DNA of 64,000 bases from Mycolicibacterium elephantis DSM 44368 (GTDB taxonomy: Bacteria; Actinomycetota; Actinomycetes; Mycobacteriales; Mycobacteriaceae). The position numbers were made by a program, and so were the translations under genes. Below are positions 43,828 to 52,763 of this stretch, piece by piece. Where the stretch lies: assembly GCF_004014805.1 (NCBI RefSeq), contig NZ_ATDN01000067.1, positions 122,850 through 186,849 of the forward strand. The letters run 5' to 3'. Within the stretch, counting starts at the first letter, position 1, and each line of letters starts with the position of its first letter. A model generated the notes under the pieces. It saw only the letters and a list, made by a program, of their open reading frames with translations. It had not been told where the DNA came from and searched no databases.

Positions 43828-45213
43828 TCACAACCAGGGTTCGCGCCAACCCGGATATCCGGCAACGAGGTTCGCGGCACCGGGCGGCCCCCACGATCCG
43901 CGCGGATACGGCTGCACGGCGGGCGGGGCGTCGAGCAGGGGTTGCACGATGCGCCAGGTCTCCTCGACGCCGTCCTGGCGGGCGAACTGGCTGGAGTCGC
44001 CGCGCATGGCGTCGCTGAGCAGCCGTTCGTAGGGTTCGGGCGCCTCCCCGAGTTCCTCGGCGAAGATCAGCGACAAGTCCACCGCGCGGGTGCGATTGGC
44101 GCCGGGCTCCTTGGCCTGCACGATCAGGTCGGCGCCGGGACGCGGATCGATGCGCAGCACCAGCTCGTTGGCGTCGTGGGTCGACGCGGTGAAGGGCAGT
44201 TTGGGCGGCCGTTTGAAGATGACCCGAATCTCGGTGGCGCGCACGGGTAAACCCTTACCGGCCCGCAGGAAGAACGGGACACCCGACCAGCGCCAGTTGT
44301 CGATCTCCAGGCGCAGCGCCGCGAACGTCTCGGTCTGCGAGTCCGGCTTGACCCCCTCGATCGAGGTGTAGCCGTCGTACTGCCCGCGCACATACTGCCC
44401 GGGGTCGATCTCCGGGATCGCGCGGAACACCTCCACCCGCTTGTCGCGTATCCCGTCGGCGCCTGCGACGCTGGGCGGCTCGGCGGCGAACAACCCGATC
44501 AGCTGCAACAGGTGGTTCTGCACGACATCGCGCAGCGCCCCGACGGGGTCGTAGAAGCCGCCCCGGTCCTCCACCCCGAAGTTCTCGGCCATGGTCAGCT
44601 GCACGCAGTGGATCCGGTCGCGATTCCACAGCGGCTCGAAGACCGAGTTGGCGAAGCGCAGGTACATGATGTCCATCGCCGGTTCCTTGCCCAGGAAGTG
44701 GTCGATGCGGAAGATCTGCCATTCCTCAAGCACGCCGCGCAGCCTTCTGTTGAGCTCGCGCGCCGACGCCAGATCGTGGCCGAACGGCTTTTCCACCACG
44801 ACCCTGGCCCGGTCGGTGAGGTTGGCCTGAGCCAGGCTCTCCACGACGCGGCCGAACAGCGACGGCGGTATCTCCAGATAGAACACCGGCGTGTGCTTGC
44901 CCTCGATCGCCTGGGCCACGCGATCATAGGTCTTCGGGTCGGCGAAATCGCCGGACACCATCGACAGCCGTTGCGCGAACCGGTCGAACACCTGCCGGTC
45001 GATCGATTCCCCGCTGTCCTCGATCGCTTTGCGGGCATGGTCACGCAGTGTGGCCGCCGACCAGTCGTCGAGCGCGACGCCCACGATCGGGCAGTCCAGC
45101 AGGCCGCGGCGTTCCAGCCGGTACAGCGACCGAAAGGTCATCTTCCTGGCCAGATCGCCGGTGATGCCGAAGATCACCAGCACGTCGGCGGGCGCGGCCT
45201 GCGGAGTGGTCAC
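43828..45213 (-). CDS. zwf: Glucose-6-phosphate 1-dehydrogenase
   Basis: A 461-residue enzyme for the first step of the oxidative pentose phosphate pathway. The nucleotide site is FGITGDLARKM; RIDHFLGKEPAMD carries the substrate-binding and catalytic HFLGKE; EKPFGHDL is conserved too. It lies 6 bp after gnd on the same strand, so both oxidative steps are made together. The pair matches M. tuberculosis zwf1-gnd2 (Rv1121-Rv1122) in type. It ends 13 bp from the convergent synthetase. Confidence 0.95.
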   Translation of the reverse strand: MTTPQAAPADVLVIFGITGDLARKMTFRSLYRLERRGLLDCPIVGVALDDWSAATLRDHARKAIEDSGESIDRQVFDRFAQRLSMVSGDFADPKTYDRVAQAIEGKHTPVFYLEIPPSLFGRVVESLAQANLTDRARVVVEKPFGHDLASARELNRRLRGVLEEWQIFRIDHFLGKEPAMDIMYLRFANSVFEPLWNRDRIHCVQLTMAENFGVEDRGGFYDPVGALRDVVQNHLLQLIGLFAAEPPSVAGADGIRDKRVEVFRAIPEIDPGQYVRGQYDGYTSIEGVKPDSQTETFAALRLEIDNWRWSGVPFFLRAGKGLPVRATEIRVIFKRPPKLPFTASTHDANELVLRIDPRPGADLIVQAKEPGANRTRAVDLSLIFAEELGEAPEPYERLLSDAMRGDSSQFARQDGVEETWRIVQPLLDAPPAVQPYPRGSWGPPGAANLVAGYPGWREPWL

Positions 45214-45219
45214 GGCGTC

Positions 45220-46248
45220 CTACTTCTTCTCGGCGTGGCCGCCGAACTCACTGCGCATCGCCGACATCACCCTGTCGGTGAAGCCGCCGAGCTGGCGGGA
45301 TTCGAACCGCTCGAACAGTGCCGTGGTGATGACCGATGCGGGCACACCTTCGTCCACCGCCGCCAGCACCGTCCAGCGCCCTTCGCCGGAATCCGATACC
45401 CGGCCGGTGAATTCGTCCAGTTCGGGTGACCGGGCCAGCGCGTCGGCGGTGAGGTCGACCAGCCACGACCCGATGACCGAACCGCGCCGCCACACCTCGG
45501 CCACCTCGGCGACGTCGATCGTGTACTGGTAGGCCCAGGGGTCGCGCAGCGGCGTGGTCTCGGCGTCGACGGTGCGGTCGACCGTGCCGGCGTTGGCGTG
45601 TTTGATGATGCTCAGCCCCTCGGCGATCGCGGCCATCATCCCGTACTCCACGCCGTTGTGCACCATCTTCACGAAATGCCCTGCCCCACTTGGCCCGCAG
45701 TGCAGATAGCCGTCGGGCGCCGTACCGTCGGTGCGGGTGCGGCTCGGGGTGGGTTCGGCAGAGCCCTGTCCCGGCGCGATGGTCTTGAAGATGGGGTCGA
45801 GACGCTGGACGACTTCGGTCTCACCGCCGATCATCAGGCAATAGCCCCGCTCCAGACCCCACACACCGCCGCTGGTGCCGCAGTCGACGTAGTGAATGTT
45901 GCGCTCCTGCAGCCTTTTTGCACGTGTGATGTCGTCACGGTAGTAGGAGTTCCCCCCGTCGATTACCGTGTCACCGGCATCAAGCAGGCCCGCGAGTTCA
46001 TCCAGCGTCGAGTCCACCACCGCGGCGGGCAGCATCAGCCACACGGCGCGCGGCTTCTCGAGCTTGGCGACGAAGTCGCTCAGCGACCCTGCACCCGTGG
46101 CGCCCTCGTCGGTCAGGCTCCTGATCGCGTCGGTGCTGCGGTCGTAGACCACGCAGCGGTGCCCGTCGCGCATCAACCGGCGCACCAGGTTGGCACCCAT
46201 CCGGCCGAGACCCACCATCCCCAATTGCATTGGCGTATCGGCTGCCAT
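45220..46248 (-). CDS. gnd: 6-phosphogluconate dehydrogenase (short, decarboxylating type)
   Basis: A 342-residue enzyme, the short YqeC/Gnd2-like form rather than the 480-residue type. The cofactor loop is MVGLGRMGANLVRRLM; CGTSGGVWGLERGYCLMIGG is the substrate-binding region; KMVHNGVEYGMM has the catalytic Lys and Asn. It makes ribulose 5-phosphate, CO2 and reduced cofactor. First gene of the gnd-zwf operon. The ATG has AGGAGT upstream. Confidence 0.93.
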   Translation of the reverse strand: MAADTPMQLGMVGLGRMGANLVRRLMRDGHRCVVYDRSTDAIRSLTDEGATGAGSLSDFVAKLEKPRAVWLMLPAAVVDSTLDELAGLLDAGDTVIDGGNSYYRDDITRAKRLQERNIHYVDCGTSGGVWGLERGYCLMIGGETEVVQRLDPIFKTIAPGQGSAEPTPSRTRTDGTAPDGYLHCGPSGAGHFVKMVHNGVEYGMMAAIAEGLSIIKHANAGTVDRTVDAETTPLRDPWAYQYTIDVAEVAEVWRRGSVIGSWLVDLTADALARSPELDEFTGRVSDSGEGRWTVLAAVDEGVPASVITTALFERFESRQLGGFTDRVMSAMRSEFGGHAEKK

Positions 46249-46498
46249 GTCACTCCTTCAGGGTCTTTGGCCCCCGGGACCCGCGATAGGAAACTCAGCT
46301 AACGACTATAGGCACCCGGGATGTGACACGGGGCGAATCGAGGCCAATTCGTCCAAAGCGTTGCCGAAAGAGCGACGGACCTCGTGGAAACCTCTGCAGT
46401 ACAATGGATTACCTTTGACACACCGCGCACCGAACTGCTTTGGTGACGAATGTCGAATTCGGTGCCGAGCCGGGCGGGAAAGAGCATACTTTCCGGGT

Positions 46499-47677
46499 AT
46501 GGGCACTCCGACCAAGGCGTTGGTTGCCGACGATGTGCAGATCGTCCGCCGCATCCTCGCGCACATCGACGCGGGCACCACCGACGAAGGTGAGGCGTGG
46601 CGAGAGCCGGTCGAGAATTATCTGGACCCAACCCGTTTCAGCGAAGAACTGGACATGCTGCGCACGTACCCGAGCGTGTACCTGCCCTCGGCGGCCATAC
46701 CCAACCCCGGTGACCATGCCGAACGGGTGTCCTTCGGCGTTCCGCTGTTCACGGTGCGCGGACACGACGGCCGAGCGCGGGTCTTCCGTAACGCGTGTCG
46801 TCACCGCGCGATGGCCCTTGTGGAAGGCCCGGGTTGTTCGCACGCGTTGGTGTGCCGCTACCACGGCTGGACGTATCGGCTCGACGGGACGCTTTCTCAC
46901 GTCCCGCACGCCGAGGCCTTCCCGGACCTCGACATGTCCGTGCGCGGTCTGGTCGAGGTCGACAGCCGAGAGGTCGACGGTCTGATCGTCATCGGCCCGC
47001 TTCGCCCACCCGCCACCGATACGGCACGACAGCGCGTGGAGGCGGCGATGGCGGCGTTGGCCGACGGCAGCCCGTGGCGGGACAAGCTGCTGCCTGCCAC
47101 CCGGCTGGTGGTGTTGAGACCCACCGAACAGCCGATGAACTGGAAGGTGCTCGTCGAGCAGTTCCTGGAGGGCTACCACATCCGGACCACCCACAAAGAC
47201 ACGTTCTATCCGATCCAGTACGACGATCTGAACGTCGTCGAGGCGTTCGGCCCGAATACGCGAGTCACGTTCCCCTACCAGAACATTGAGCGGTTGCGTG
47301 ATCGGCCCGAATCGGCGTGGAAGGTGGATCACCGGGTGACCTACGTGTATCACCTGTTCCCGAACGTCATGGTCGCGACGTTCCCCAACCAGCGGCTGGT
47401 GATCACCATCGATCCCATCGACGTCGAGCGCTCGACCGTCACCATCTACGCCACCACCACCCCCGAGATCGCCCAGAGAGTGTCGGCCGATCCCGCCGAC
47501 ACGGCAGGAGCCCGCGACCTGCTGAACGCGGGCGGGGTGGAGGACAACGAGATGTCGGAGGGAGTGCAGCGCGGCCTGCACGCCGGCGCGAACACCTTCG
47601 TCGAGTTCGGCACGCACGAGAGCGCCATCGGGCGGTTCCACGCGAACCTGGGCGAGCGTCTGGCCATGGCCCGCTGA
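46499..47677 (+). CDS. Rieske-type aromatic ring-hydroxylating oxygenase, alpha subunit
   Basis: A 392-residue oxygenase. The Rieske [2Fe-2S] site is CRHRAMALVEG...CRYHGWTY; the mononuclear iron site is in LEGYHIRTTHKD with two His; NVMVATFPNQ is part of the catalytic domain. Substrates of this family include aromatic acids, choline-type amines and sterols; none can be chosen here. No ferredoxin or reductase gene is adjacent, so electrons must come from elsewhere. The ATG at 46499 is used; a longer frame upstream overlaps the gnd promoter region and lacks similarity. Confidence 0.87.
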   Translation: MGTPTKALVADDVQIVRRILAHIDAGTTDEGEAWREPVENYLDPTRFSEELDMLRTYPSVYLPSAAIPNPGDHAERVSFGVPLFTVRGHDGRARVFRNACRHRAMALVEGPGCSHALVCRYHGWTYRLDGTLSHVPHAEAFPDLDMSVRGLVEVDSREVDGLIVIGPLRPPATDTARQRVEAAMAALADGSPWRDKLLPATRLVVLRPTEQPMNWKVLVEQFLEGYHIRTTHKDTFYPIQYDDLNVVEAFGPNTRVTFPYQNIERLRDRPESAWKVDHRVTYVYHLFPNVMVATFPNQRLVITIDPIDVERSTVTIYATTTPEIAQRVSADPADTAGARDLLNAGGVEDNEMSEGVQRGLHAGANTFVEFGTHESAIGRFHANLGERLAMAR

Positions 47678-47781
47678 ACCGGCGGCCGAGCATCGACACT
47701 GTTGCGATATCGGCATATGTTGATTTGTGTCCGCCGCACCTTTCGGCGCGCGAACGATTTCGACAAAGGAGTTGATCTGCG

Positions 47782-47886
47782 ATGCGTGCACCAGCCAACG
47801 ACCGTTCCGGTTGTTCGTGTCACTGCCACAAGTGCGATCAGGGCCATCACTGCGGCAACGCCCCGAACTGCTACATCAGGAAGTAA
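47782..47886 (+). CDS. Very small Cys/His-rich protein, metallothionein-like
   Basis: A 34-residue ORF that begins MRAPANDRSG and then has CSCHCHKCDQGHHCGN...C: six Cys and four His in about 20 residues. AAAGGAG lies ten bases before the ATG, and the reading frame ends in TAA. The Cys/His pattern could bind Zn(II) or Cu(I), as the mycobacterial metallothionein MymT does, although the sequence is different. It stands alone between the Rieske gene and the DUF4383 gene. The upstream sequence has CGATATCGGCATATG, a possible ArsR/SmtB-like site, but I cannot prove it. Confidence 0.65.
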   Translation: MRAPANDRSGCSCHCHKCDQGHHCGNAPNCYIRK

Positions 47887-47974
47887 CCGCCTCGGCTGAT
47901 TAACAGCCCCTCGCCAGGGGTATCTCTGTGATCTGCCGGCCCGTCAATAACCACTGGGCGCGGCGGGAGGCGAG

Positions 47975-48400
47975 ATGATGGCGAGAACCCCCAAGTACAT
48001 GGCTGTGCAGGCCGCAGCGATCTTCGTCGGCGGCGGCCTACTCGTGCTGGGCGTGTGCGGCTTCATCCCCGGCCTCACCACCGAATACGACCGGCTGGCA
48101 TGGGCGGTCGGCCACAGCGGCGCCGAACTGTTCGGGCTGTTCGCGGTTTCGGCGCTGCACAACATCGTGCATCTGGTCACCGGGGCGCTCGGCTTCGTGA
48201 TGGCCCACAGCTACGCTGCCGCACGGGCGTATCTTCTCGGCGGCGCGCTGGTGTATGGAGTCCTGTGGACCTACGAGTTGTTCGTCGATCGGGCGGTCAG
48301 CTGGCTGCACTTCGGGCTCGCCGTCATCATGGTGGTGCTCGGTCTGACGCTTGCCGGCCAGCGTGACCCGACGAAGCGACGCAGACGGGTTCGGGCCTGA
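47975..48400 (+). CDS. DUF4383 membrane protein
   Basis: A 141-residue protein with four predicted membrane helices: MAVQAAAIFVGGGLLVLGVCGFI, LFGLFAVSALHNIVHLVTGALGF, YLLGGALVYGVLWTYEL and WLHFGLAVIMVVLGLTLAG. SALHNIVHLVTGALG is the DUF4383 signature. The C-terminus is strongly basic (TKRRRRVRA). Function is unknown; many actinobacteria have one or more. Confidence 0.85.
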   Translation: MMARTPKYMAVQAAAIFVGGGLLVLGVCGFIPGLTTEYDRLAWAVGHSGAELFGLFAVSALHNIVHLVTGALGFVMAHSYAAARAYLLGGALVYGVLWTYELFVDRAVSWLHFGLAVIMVVLGLTLAGQRDPTKRRRRVRA

Positions 48401-48429
48401 ACCGACCCTGATCGGTGCGGGCTCCGGGC

Positions 48430-49380
48430 TCAGGCGATCGACAGCGCGATGCCGTCGAGAATGTCGTGCTCGCTGACCACCAGCTCGTCGATGCCGGCGC
48501 GCCGGCCCAGCGCGGCGGCCAGTTCCTCGACGATGATCGCCCCACCGCCGATGACGTCGACGCGGCCCTCGTGCATCGGCCCCAGCGCAGCGCGTTGGGC
48601 GCGGGTCATCGCGATCACCTCGTCGCACACACCCAGCAGATCGCCGAACGCGACGCGTGACAGGTGGATGGCCGCCGAGTCGTAGGAGCTCATTCGTTGC
48701 GCCAGCGCCGACAACGTCGTCATCGTGCCGGCGACACCGACCCAGGTACGGGCACGCTCCGCAGGCACCACGTCGAGCGCTTCGCGCAAGCCGTCGCGTA
48801 CCACCTCCCGCGCGGCGGCGATCTCGGCGGCGGTCGGCGGGTCGGTGTGCAGACAGCGCTCGGTCAGCCGCACGCACCCGATGTCCGCGGAGAAGCTGGC
48901 CGTCACACTGTCGCCGCCGAGCACCACTTCGGTAGAGCCGCCGCCCAGGTCGACGACGACGAAAGGCCCTGCGGCCGCATCCAGTTCGTCGACGGCGCCG
49001 CGGAATGACAGCTCGGCCTCCTCGGTGCCCGTGATCACTTCGGCGACGGTGCCGGCCACCACGGCGCCCAGCACATCGGCCGTCATCGCGAAGAACACCT
49101 CGCGGTTGGCAGCGTCGCGGGTGGCCGAGGTGGCCACCATCCGGATCCGGTCCACCTCATGGTCGGCCAGCAGCCGGGCGTAATCGCTCAGCGCGCGCTG
49201 GGCGCGGTCCAACGCCTCGGGTGCGAACTGTCCGGCGGCGTCCACACCTTGGCCGAGCCGGACGATGCGCATCTCGCGGTGCACGTCACGCAGCCGCGGC
49301 CGGTCCGTGTTCTCCTCGACATCGGCGATCAACAGCCGGATGGAGTTCGTGCCGCAGTCGATGGCGCCGACCCTGGTCAT
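48430..49380 (-). CDS. ppx2: Ppx/GppA-family exopolyphosphatase
   Basis: A 316-residue actin-like ATPase-fold enzyme. Phosphate 1 is AIDCGTNSIRLL, phosphate 2 VVVDLGGGSTEVVLG, and the adenosine region VDVIGGGAIIVEE. The short form lacks the C-terminal HD domain. It splits terminal phosphate from polyphosphate or pppGpp. It corresponds by order to M. tuberculosis Rv1026, after Rv1025 (DUF501) and Rv1024. The start ATG overlaps the DUF501 stop by four bases (ATGA). Confidence 0.88.
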   Translation of the reverse strand: MTRVGAIDCGTNSIRLLIADVEENTDRPRLRDVHREMRIVRLGQGVDAAGQFAPEALDRAQRALSDYARLLADHEVDRIRMVATSATRDAANREVFFAMTADVLGAVVAGTVAEVITGTEEAELSFRGAVDELDAAAGPFVVVDLGGGSTEVVLGGDSVTASFSADIGCVRLTERCLHTDPPTAAEIAAAREVVRDGLREALDVVPAERARTWVGVAGTMTTLSALAQRMSSYDSAAIHLSRVAFGDLLGVCDEVIAMTRAQRAALGPMHEGRVDVIGGGAIIVEELAAALGRRAGIDELVVSEHDILDGIALSIA

Positions 49381-49868
49381 GTCCACTTCCCTGGTTCGAG
49401 GATGCCGTCCATTCCCGGATCGTCGGCCAACAGCGCCAGCGCCTCGTCGCCCAGCGGGTTTACACCGGGGCCTTTGGCAAGGGAGTGCGCGATCAGCACG
49501 TGCAGGCACTTGACGCGGTCGGGCATGCCGCCGCCGGAAAACGTTGTGCCCAAAGGCTCGATCGCATCGCGCTCGGCGAGGTAGGACTCGTGCGCCCGGC
49601 GGTAGGCGGCCGCCAACTCGGGGTCGTGTCGCAGCCGGTCGGTCATCTCCTTCATCAGGCCCGATGACTCCAGCCGGCTCGCCGCGGCGGTCAGCGCCGG
49701 GTGCGTCAAGTAGTACAGCGTCGGAAACGGTGTGCCGTCGCGCAGTCTCGGAGCCGTCTTGACCACCCCCGGTTCACCGTTGGGGCAGCGGTACGCGATC
49801 TCCAGGACGCCGCGGGGCTCGCGGCCCAGCTGCCGCGCGACGGCGTCGAGGTCGGACTGCTCAACCAC
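49377..49868 (-). CDS. DUF501 family protein
   Basis: A 163-residue protein from a GTG at 49868 that overlaps the stop of the ftsB-like gene. DLDAVARQLGREPRGVLEIAYRCPNGEPGVV and FPTLYYLTHPAL define DUF501; GGGMPDRVKCLHVLIAHSLAKGPGVNPLGD is another conserved part. In M. tuberculosis this is Rv1025. Function is unknown, but the overlaps on both sides show tight co-expression with the ftsB-like and ppx genes. Confidence 0.9.
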   Translation of the reverse strand: MVEQSDLDAVARQLGREPRGVLEIAYRCPNGEPGVVKTAPRLRDGTPFPTLYYLTHPALTAAASRLESSGLMKEMTDRLRHDPELAAAYRRAHESYLAERDAIEPLGTTFSGGGMPDRVKCLHVLIAHSLAKGPGVNPLGDEALALLADDPGMDGILEPGKWT

Positions 49869-50535
49869 CGGGAGCGGGTGGCACGGGGGCCGGTGGAGGT
49901 GGCGGCGGCGGTGACGGCAGCGGCGCGGGCGAAACCCCGTGCGGCTCATCGGCGATCGTGTTCCAAAGCGCCGTGTACCACGGCTGATCGGGATTGGCGG
50001 TCTCCGGTTCTGCCCCGGGAGCGCCCGGCGCCGCGAAGTTCTCGGGCAGCTGCACCTGGTACGGCGTCTCACCGGCCATCACGAACCCCAGCCGCTCGCG
50101 CGCCTGGGCCGCGATGAACACCGGGTCGGCGAGTTTGACCTTCTGCTGTTCGAGCTCGGCGATCTGCGCGCGCAGTTGGGCCTCGGTGGCCTTGAGTTGC
50201 CTCATCTCGGTGCGCTGGCTGAAGTAGGTGCGCACCGGGCCCGCGATCGTCAGCGTCAGAACGCAGACCACCGCGGCGAGGATCGCCGCACGCCGGGCCG
50301 CGGACCCGAACCGCTGCTCTGACTGCTGTTCGGCCGACTCCGCGATCGATTTGCGAATGGACTCGGTGGTGTCCTTGGCCGATTCGGGCGCCGACGGCGA
50401 TTCGCCCGCGTCGACGGCGCGGGTCTCCCGGCGGGCAGTGGTGCGCGGACGACCCTTGCCGCCACCCTTGCCCGGCTTGCTCGGCCGGGAGGTGGGGGCC
50501 CGTCGCTTCGGATCGGGTCGTTTCGCCTCGGGCAC
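49861..50535 (-). CDS. FtsB/DivIC-like septum protein
   Basis: A 224-residue bitopic membrane protein. The cytoplasmic part (about 1-80) is basic and disordered, the membrane helix is AAILAAVVCVLTLTIAGPV (about 83-101), and an outer coiled coil follows (EMRQLKATEAQLRAQIAELEQQKVKL). FVMAGETPYQVQLPE fits the FtsB/DivIC fold. A Pro-rich tail ends the protein. It is part of the divisome in related bacteria (M. tuberculosis Rv1024). It lies directly after eno in the operon. Confidence 0.87.
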   Translation of the reverse strand: MPEAKRPDPKRRAPTSRPSKPGKGGGKGRPRTTARRETRAVDAGESPSAPESAKDTTESIRKSIAESAEQQSEQRFGSAARRAAILAAVVCVLTLTIAGPVRTYFSQRTEMRQLKATEAQLRAQIAELEQQKVKLADPVFIAAQARERLGFVMAGETPYQVQLPENFAAPGAPGAEPETANPDQPWYTALWNTIADEPHGVSPAPLPSPPPPPPPAPVPPAPGG

Positions 50536-50538
50536 GGC

Positions 50539-51828
50539 CTATTTCGTCTCCACGGTGAATCGTGGGAACGCCAGGTCGCCGGCGTAACGGGCGGCGTCAC
50601 CGAGGGTCTCCTCGATGCGGAGCAGCTGGTTGTACTTGGCGACACGCTCGCTGCGGGCCGGGGCGCCGGTCTTGATCTGGCCGCTGCCGACCGCGACGGC
50701 GAGGTCGGCGATCGTGGTGTCCTCGGTCTCGCCGCTGCGGTGGCTCATCATCGTGCGATAGCCGCTGGAGTGCGCCAACGCCACCGCATCGAGTGTCTCG
50801 GTCAGCGTGCCGATCTGGTTGACCTTCACCAGAAGTGCGTTGGCGGCGCCCTTGTTGATGCCCTCCTCCAGCCGTTCGGGGTTGGTGACGAACAGATCAT
50901 CGCCGACCAGCTGGATGCGGTCACCGATCGCGTTCGTCAGCGCGACCCAGCCGTCCCAGTCGTCCTCGGACAACGGGTCCTCGATCGACACCAGCGGATA
51001 GGAGTCGATCAGCCCGGAATAGAAATAGATCATGTTCTCGGCGGTGCGGGCCTCGTTCTCGAACGCGTAACCTTGCTCGGCGCTGAAGAATTCGGTGGCG
51101 GCGACGTCGAGCGCCAGCGCCACGTCGGAGCCCGGCGCGAAGCCGGCCGTCTCGATGGCGTTCAAGATCAGATCGAGTGCGGCCTTGGTGCCAGGCACGT
51201 CGGGGGCGAAACCGCCCTCGTCGCCGAGGCCGGTGGCCAGGCCCTGCTGCTTGAGCACCGACTTCAGCGCGTGGTACACCTCGGCGCCCCACCGCAACGC
51301 CTCCTTGAACGAGGGGGCGCCGATCGGCGCGACCATGAACTCCTGCACGTCGACGCCGGTGTCGGCGTGCGCGCCGCCGTTGAGGATGTTCATCATCGGC
51401 ACCGGAAGGATGTGCGCGTTCGGCCCGCCGATGTAGCGGAACAGCGGCAGCGCGGCGGACTCGGCCGCGGCCTTGGACACCGCAAGCGACACCCCGAGGA
51501 TCGCGTTGGCGCCCAGCCGGGACTTGTCGGGGGTGCCGTCGAGGTCCAGCAGGGCCTGGTCGATGAGCCGCTGGTCGTCGGCGCTCATGCCAATGACCGC
51601 GGGCGCGATCTCGTCGAGGACCGCCTCGACCGCCTTGTGCACGCCCTTTCCGCCGTAGCGGGCGCCGCCGTCGCGCAGCTCCACGGCCTCGTGCTCGCCT
51701 GTTGATGCGCCCGACGGCACCGCGGCGCGGGCGAAGGTGCCGTCCACCAGCGCCACCTCGACCTCGACCGTCGGGTTTCCCCGAGAGTCCAGAATCTCGC
51801 GGGCTCCGACCTGCTCGATGATGGGCAC
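50539..51828 (-). CDS. eno: Enolase
   Basis: A 429-residue glycolytic enolase (2-phosphoglycerate to phosphoenolpyruvate). Substrate and metal sites are seen in SGASTGEHEAVELRD, SIEDPLSEDDWDG, VGDDLFVTN, KVNQIGTLTETL and SHRSGETEDT. Length and motifs are standard. The start is GTG at 51828 with AAGGAG upstream. It heads the eno, ftsB-like, DUF501, ppx series, with 3 bp to the next gene. Confidence 0.97.
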   Translation of the reverse strand: MPIIEQVGAREILDSRGNPTVEVEVALVDGTFARAAVPSGASTGEHEAVELRDGGARYGGKGVHKAVEAVLDEIAPAVIGMSADDQRLIDQALLDLDGTPDKSRLGANAILGVSLAVSKAAAESAALPLFRYIGGPNAHILPVPMMNILNGGAHADTGVDVQEFMVAPIGAPSFKEALRWGAEVYHALKSVLKQQGLATGLGDEGGFAPDVPGTKAALDLILNAIETAGFAPGSDVALALDVAATEFFSAEQGYAFENEARTAENMIYFYSGLIDSYPLVSIEDPLSEDDWDGWVALTNAIGDRIQLVGDDLFVTNPERLEEGINKGAANALLVKVNQIGTLTETLDAVALAHSSGYRTMMSHRSGETEDTTIADLAVAVGSGQIKTGAPARSERVAKYNQLLRIEETLGDAARYAGDLAFPRFTVETK

Positions 51829-51903
51829 TCGCTTCTCCTTGATCGTGATGTGAACGATGGCGTTAGAGGTCGAGCCTAGAGCGTGCGTCCCTGCCCGGCG
51901 TGC

Positions 51904-52668
51904 TCAGAGGGGGTGTCCGTTCGCGTAGGCCGTCGCCCAGTCCCGCACCAGGCGGGCGTACTGGTCGGACTGGTTGTAGGCGCGCAGCGCGTTCATCCAG
52001 CCCCGCGGGGTGGCCAGGTCCTTTCCGCGCCAGCACAGGTAGCCGGCGGCCGACAGCGCGGCGTCGTCCATGTTGTCGGCGCTGATCTCGCCGTCGTTGT
52101 TGGCGTCGACGCCGTAGAGGCGCCACGTCTCGGGGATGAACTGCATCGGCCCCATCGCGCGGGCGAACGGCATGTCCCCGTCGTGGCTGACCGCCTCGTC
52201 GTCCATGATCTCGAGGTTGCCGCTGGTGCCGTCCAGCAGCACGCCGCGGATGGGTGGGCGGACGTCGCCGTTGTCCTCGATGGCCGCGCCGCGGTAGGTG
52301 CCGTGGTGGCTTTCCACCTGACCGATGCCCGCCAGCGTCGTCCAGGCCAGGTTGCAGTCCGGGTTCTCCACCTCGGCGACTCGCGCGGCGTAGGCGTAGG
52401 CCTCCAGCGCGGCGACGGGTATTCCGAGGGCGGGTGCGCGTTCGGCCGCCCACTCGCGCAGCTGGTCGGCGGGCCGGCCCTTGGCATACGTGTCGATCTT
52501 GGGCACGGGGTCACCCGGGGGCGGGGGAACGCCCTCAGGGATCGGCGTACCGAGCTGCCAGGAACAGCTCGAAGCCAAGAGCAGCGCTGCCGCACCTACC
52601 ACGGCGACAGCCCGCAGCAAACGCACCGGCGACACCAAACTCCTCAACCAACGTCGGTCGCTTGCCAT
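51904..52668 (-). CDS. lpqU: Lytic transglycosylase lipoprotein LpqU
   Basis: A 254-residue lipoprotein. The lipobox is LLASSCSW (Cys at about 35). The rest is an MltB/SLT_2-like lytic transglycosylase domain: GIGQVESHHGTYRG with the catalytic Glu, RAMGPMQFIPETWRLYG and NMDDAALSAAGYLCWRG. It cleaves the glycan strand of peptidoglycan. Order and type fit M. tuberculosis LpqU (Rv1022), between eno and mazG. Confidence 0.9.
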   Translation of the reverse strand: MASDRRWLRSLVSPVRLLRAVAVVGAAALLLASSCSWQLGTPIPEGVPPPPGDPVPKIDTYAKGRPADQLREWAAERAPALGIPVAALEAYAYAARVAEVENPDCNLAWTTLAGIGQVESHHGTYRGAAIEDNGDVRPPIRGVLLDGTSGNLEIMDDEAVSHDGDMPFARAMGPMQFIPETWRLYGVDANNDGEISADNMDDAALSAAGYLCWRGKDLATPRGWMNALRAYNQSDQYARLVRDWATAYANGHPL

Positions 52669-52763
52669 GTTCCCACGTATGCGCCGCTGTGCGCCCGAAC
52701 GCCCCTCGCGAATTCGGCGCGATTACGCCCGCTCAGCGGGACGAAACGCGCCGAAGTCGCAGT

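Noticed and set aside
50740..51705. A 321-codon plus-strand frame opposite eno
   Set aside because: Enolase is complete and certain on the other strand; the frame is a shadow.
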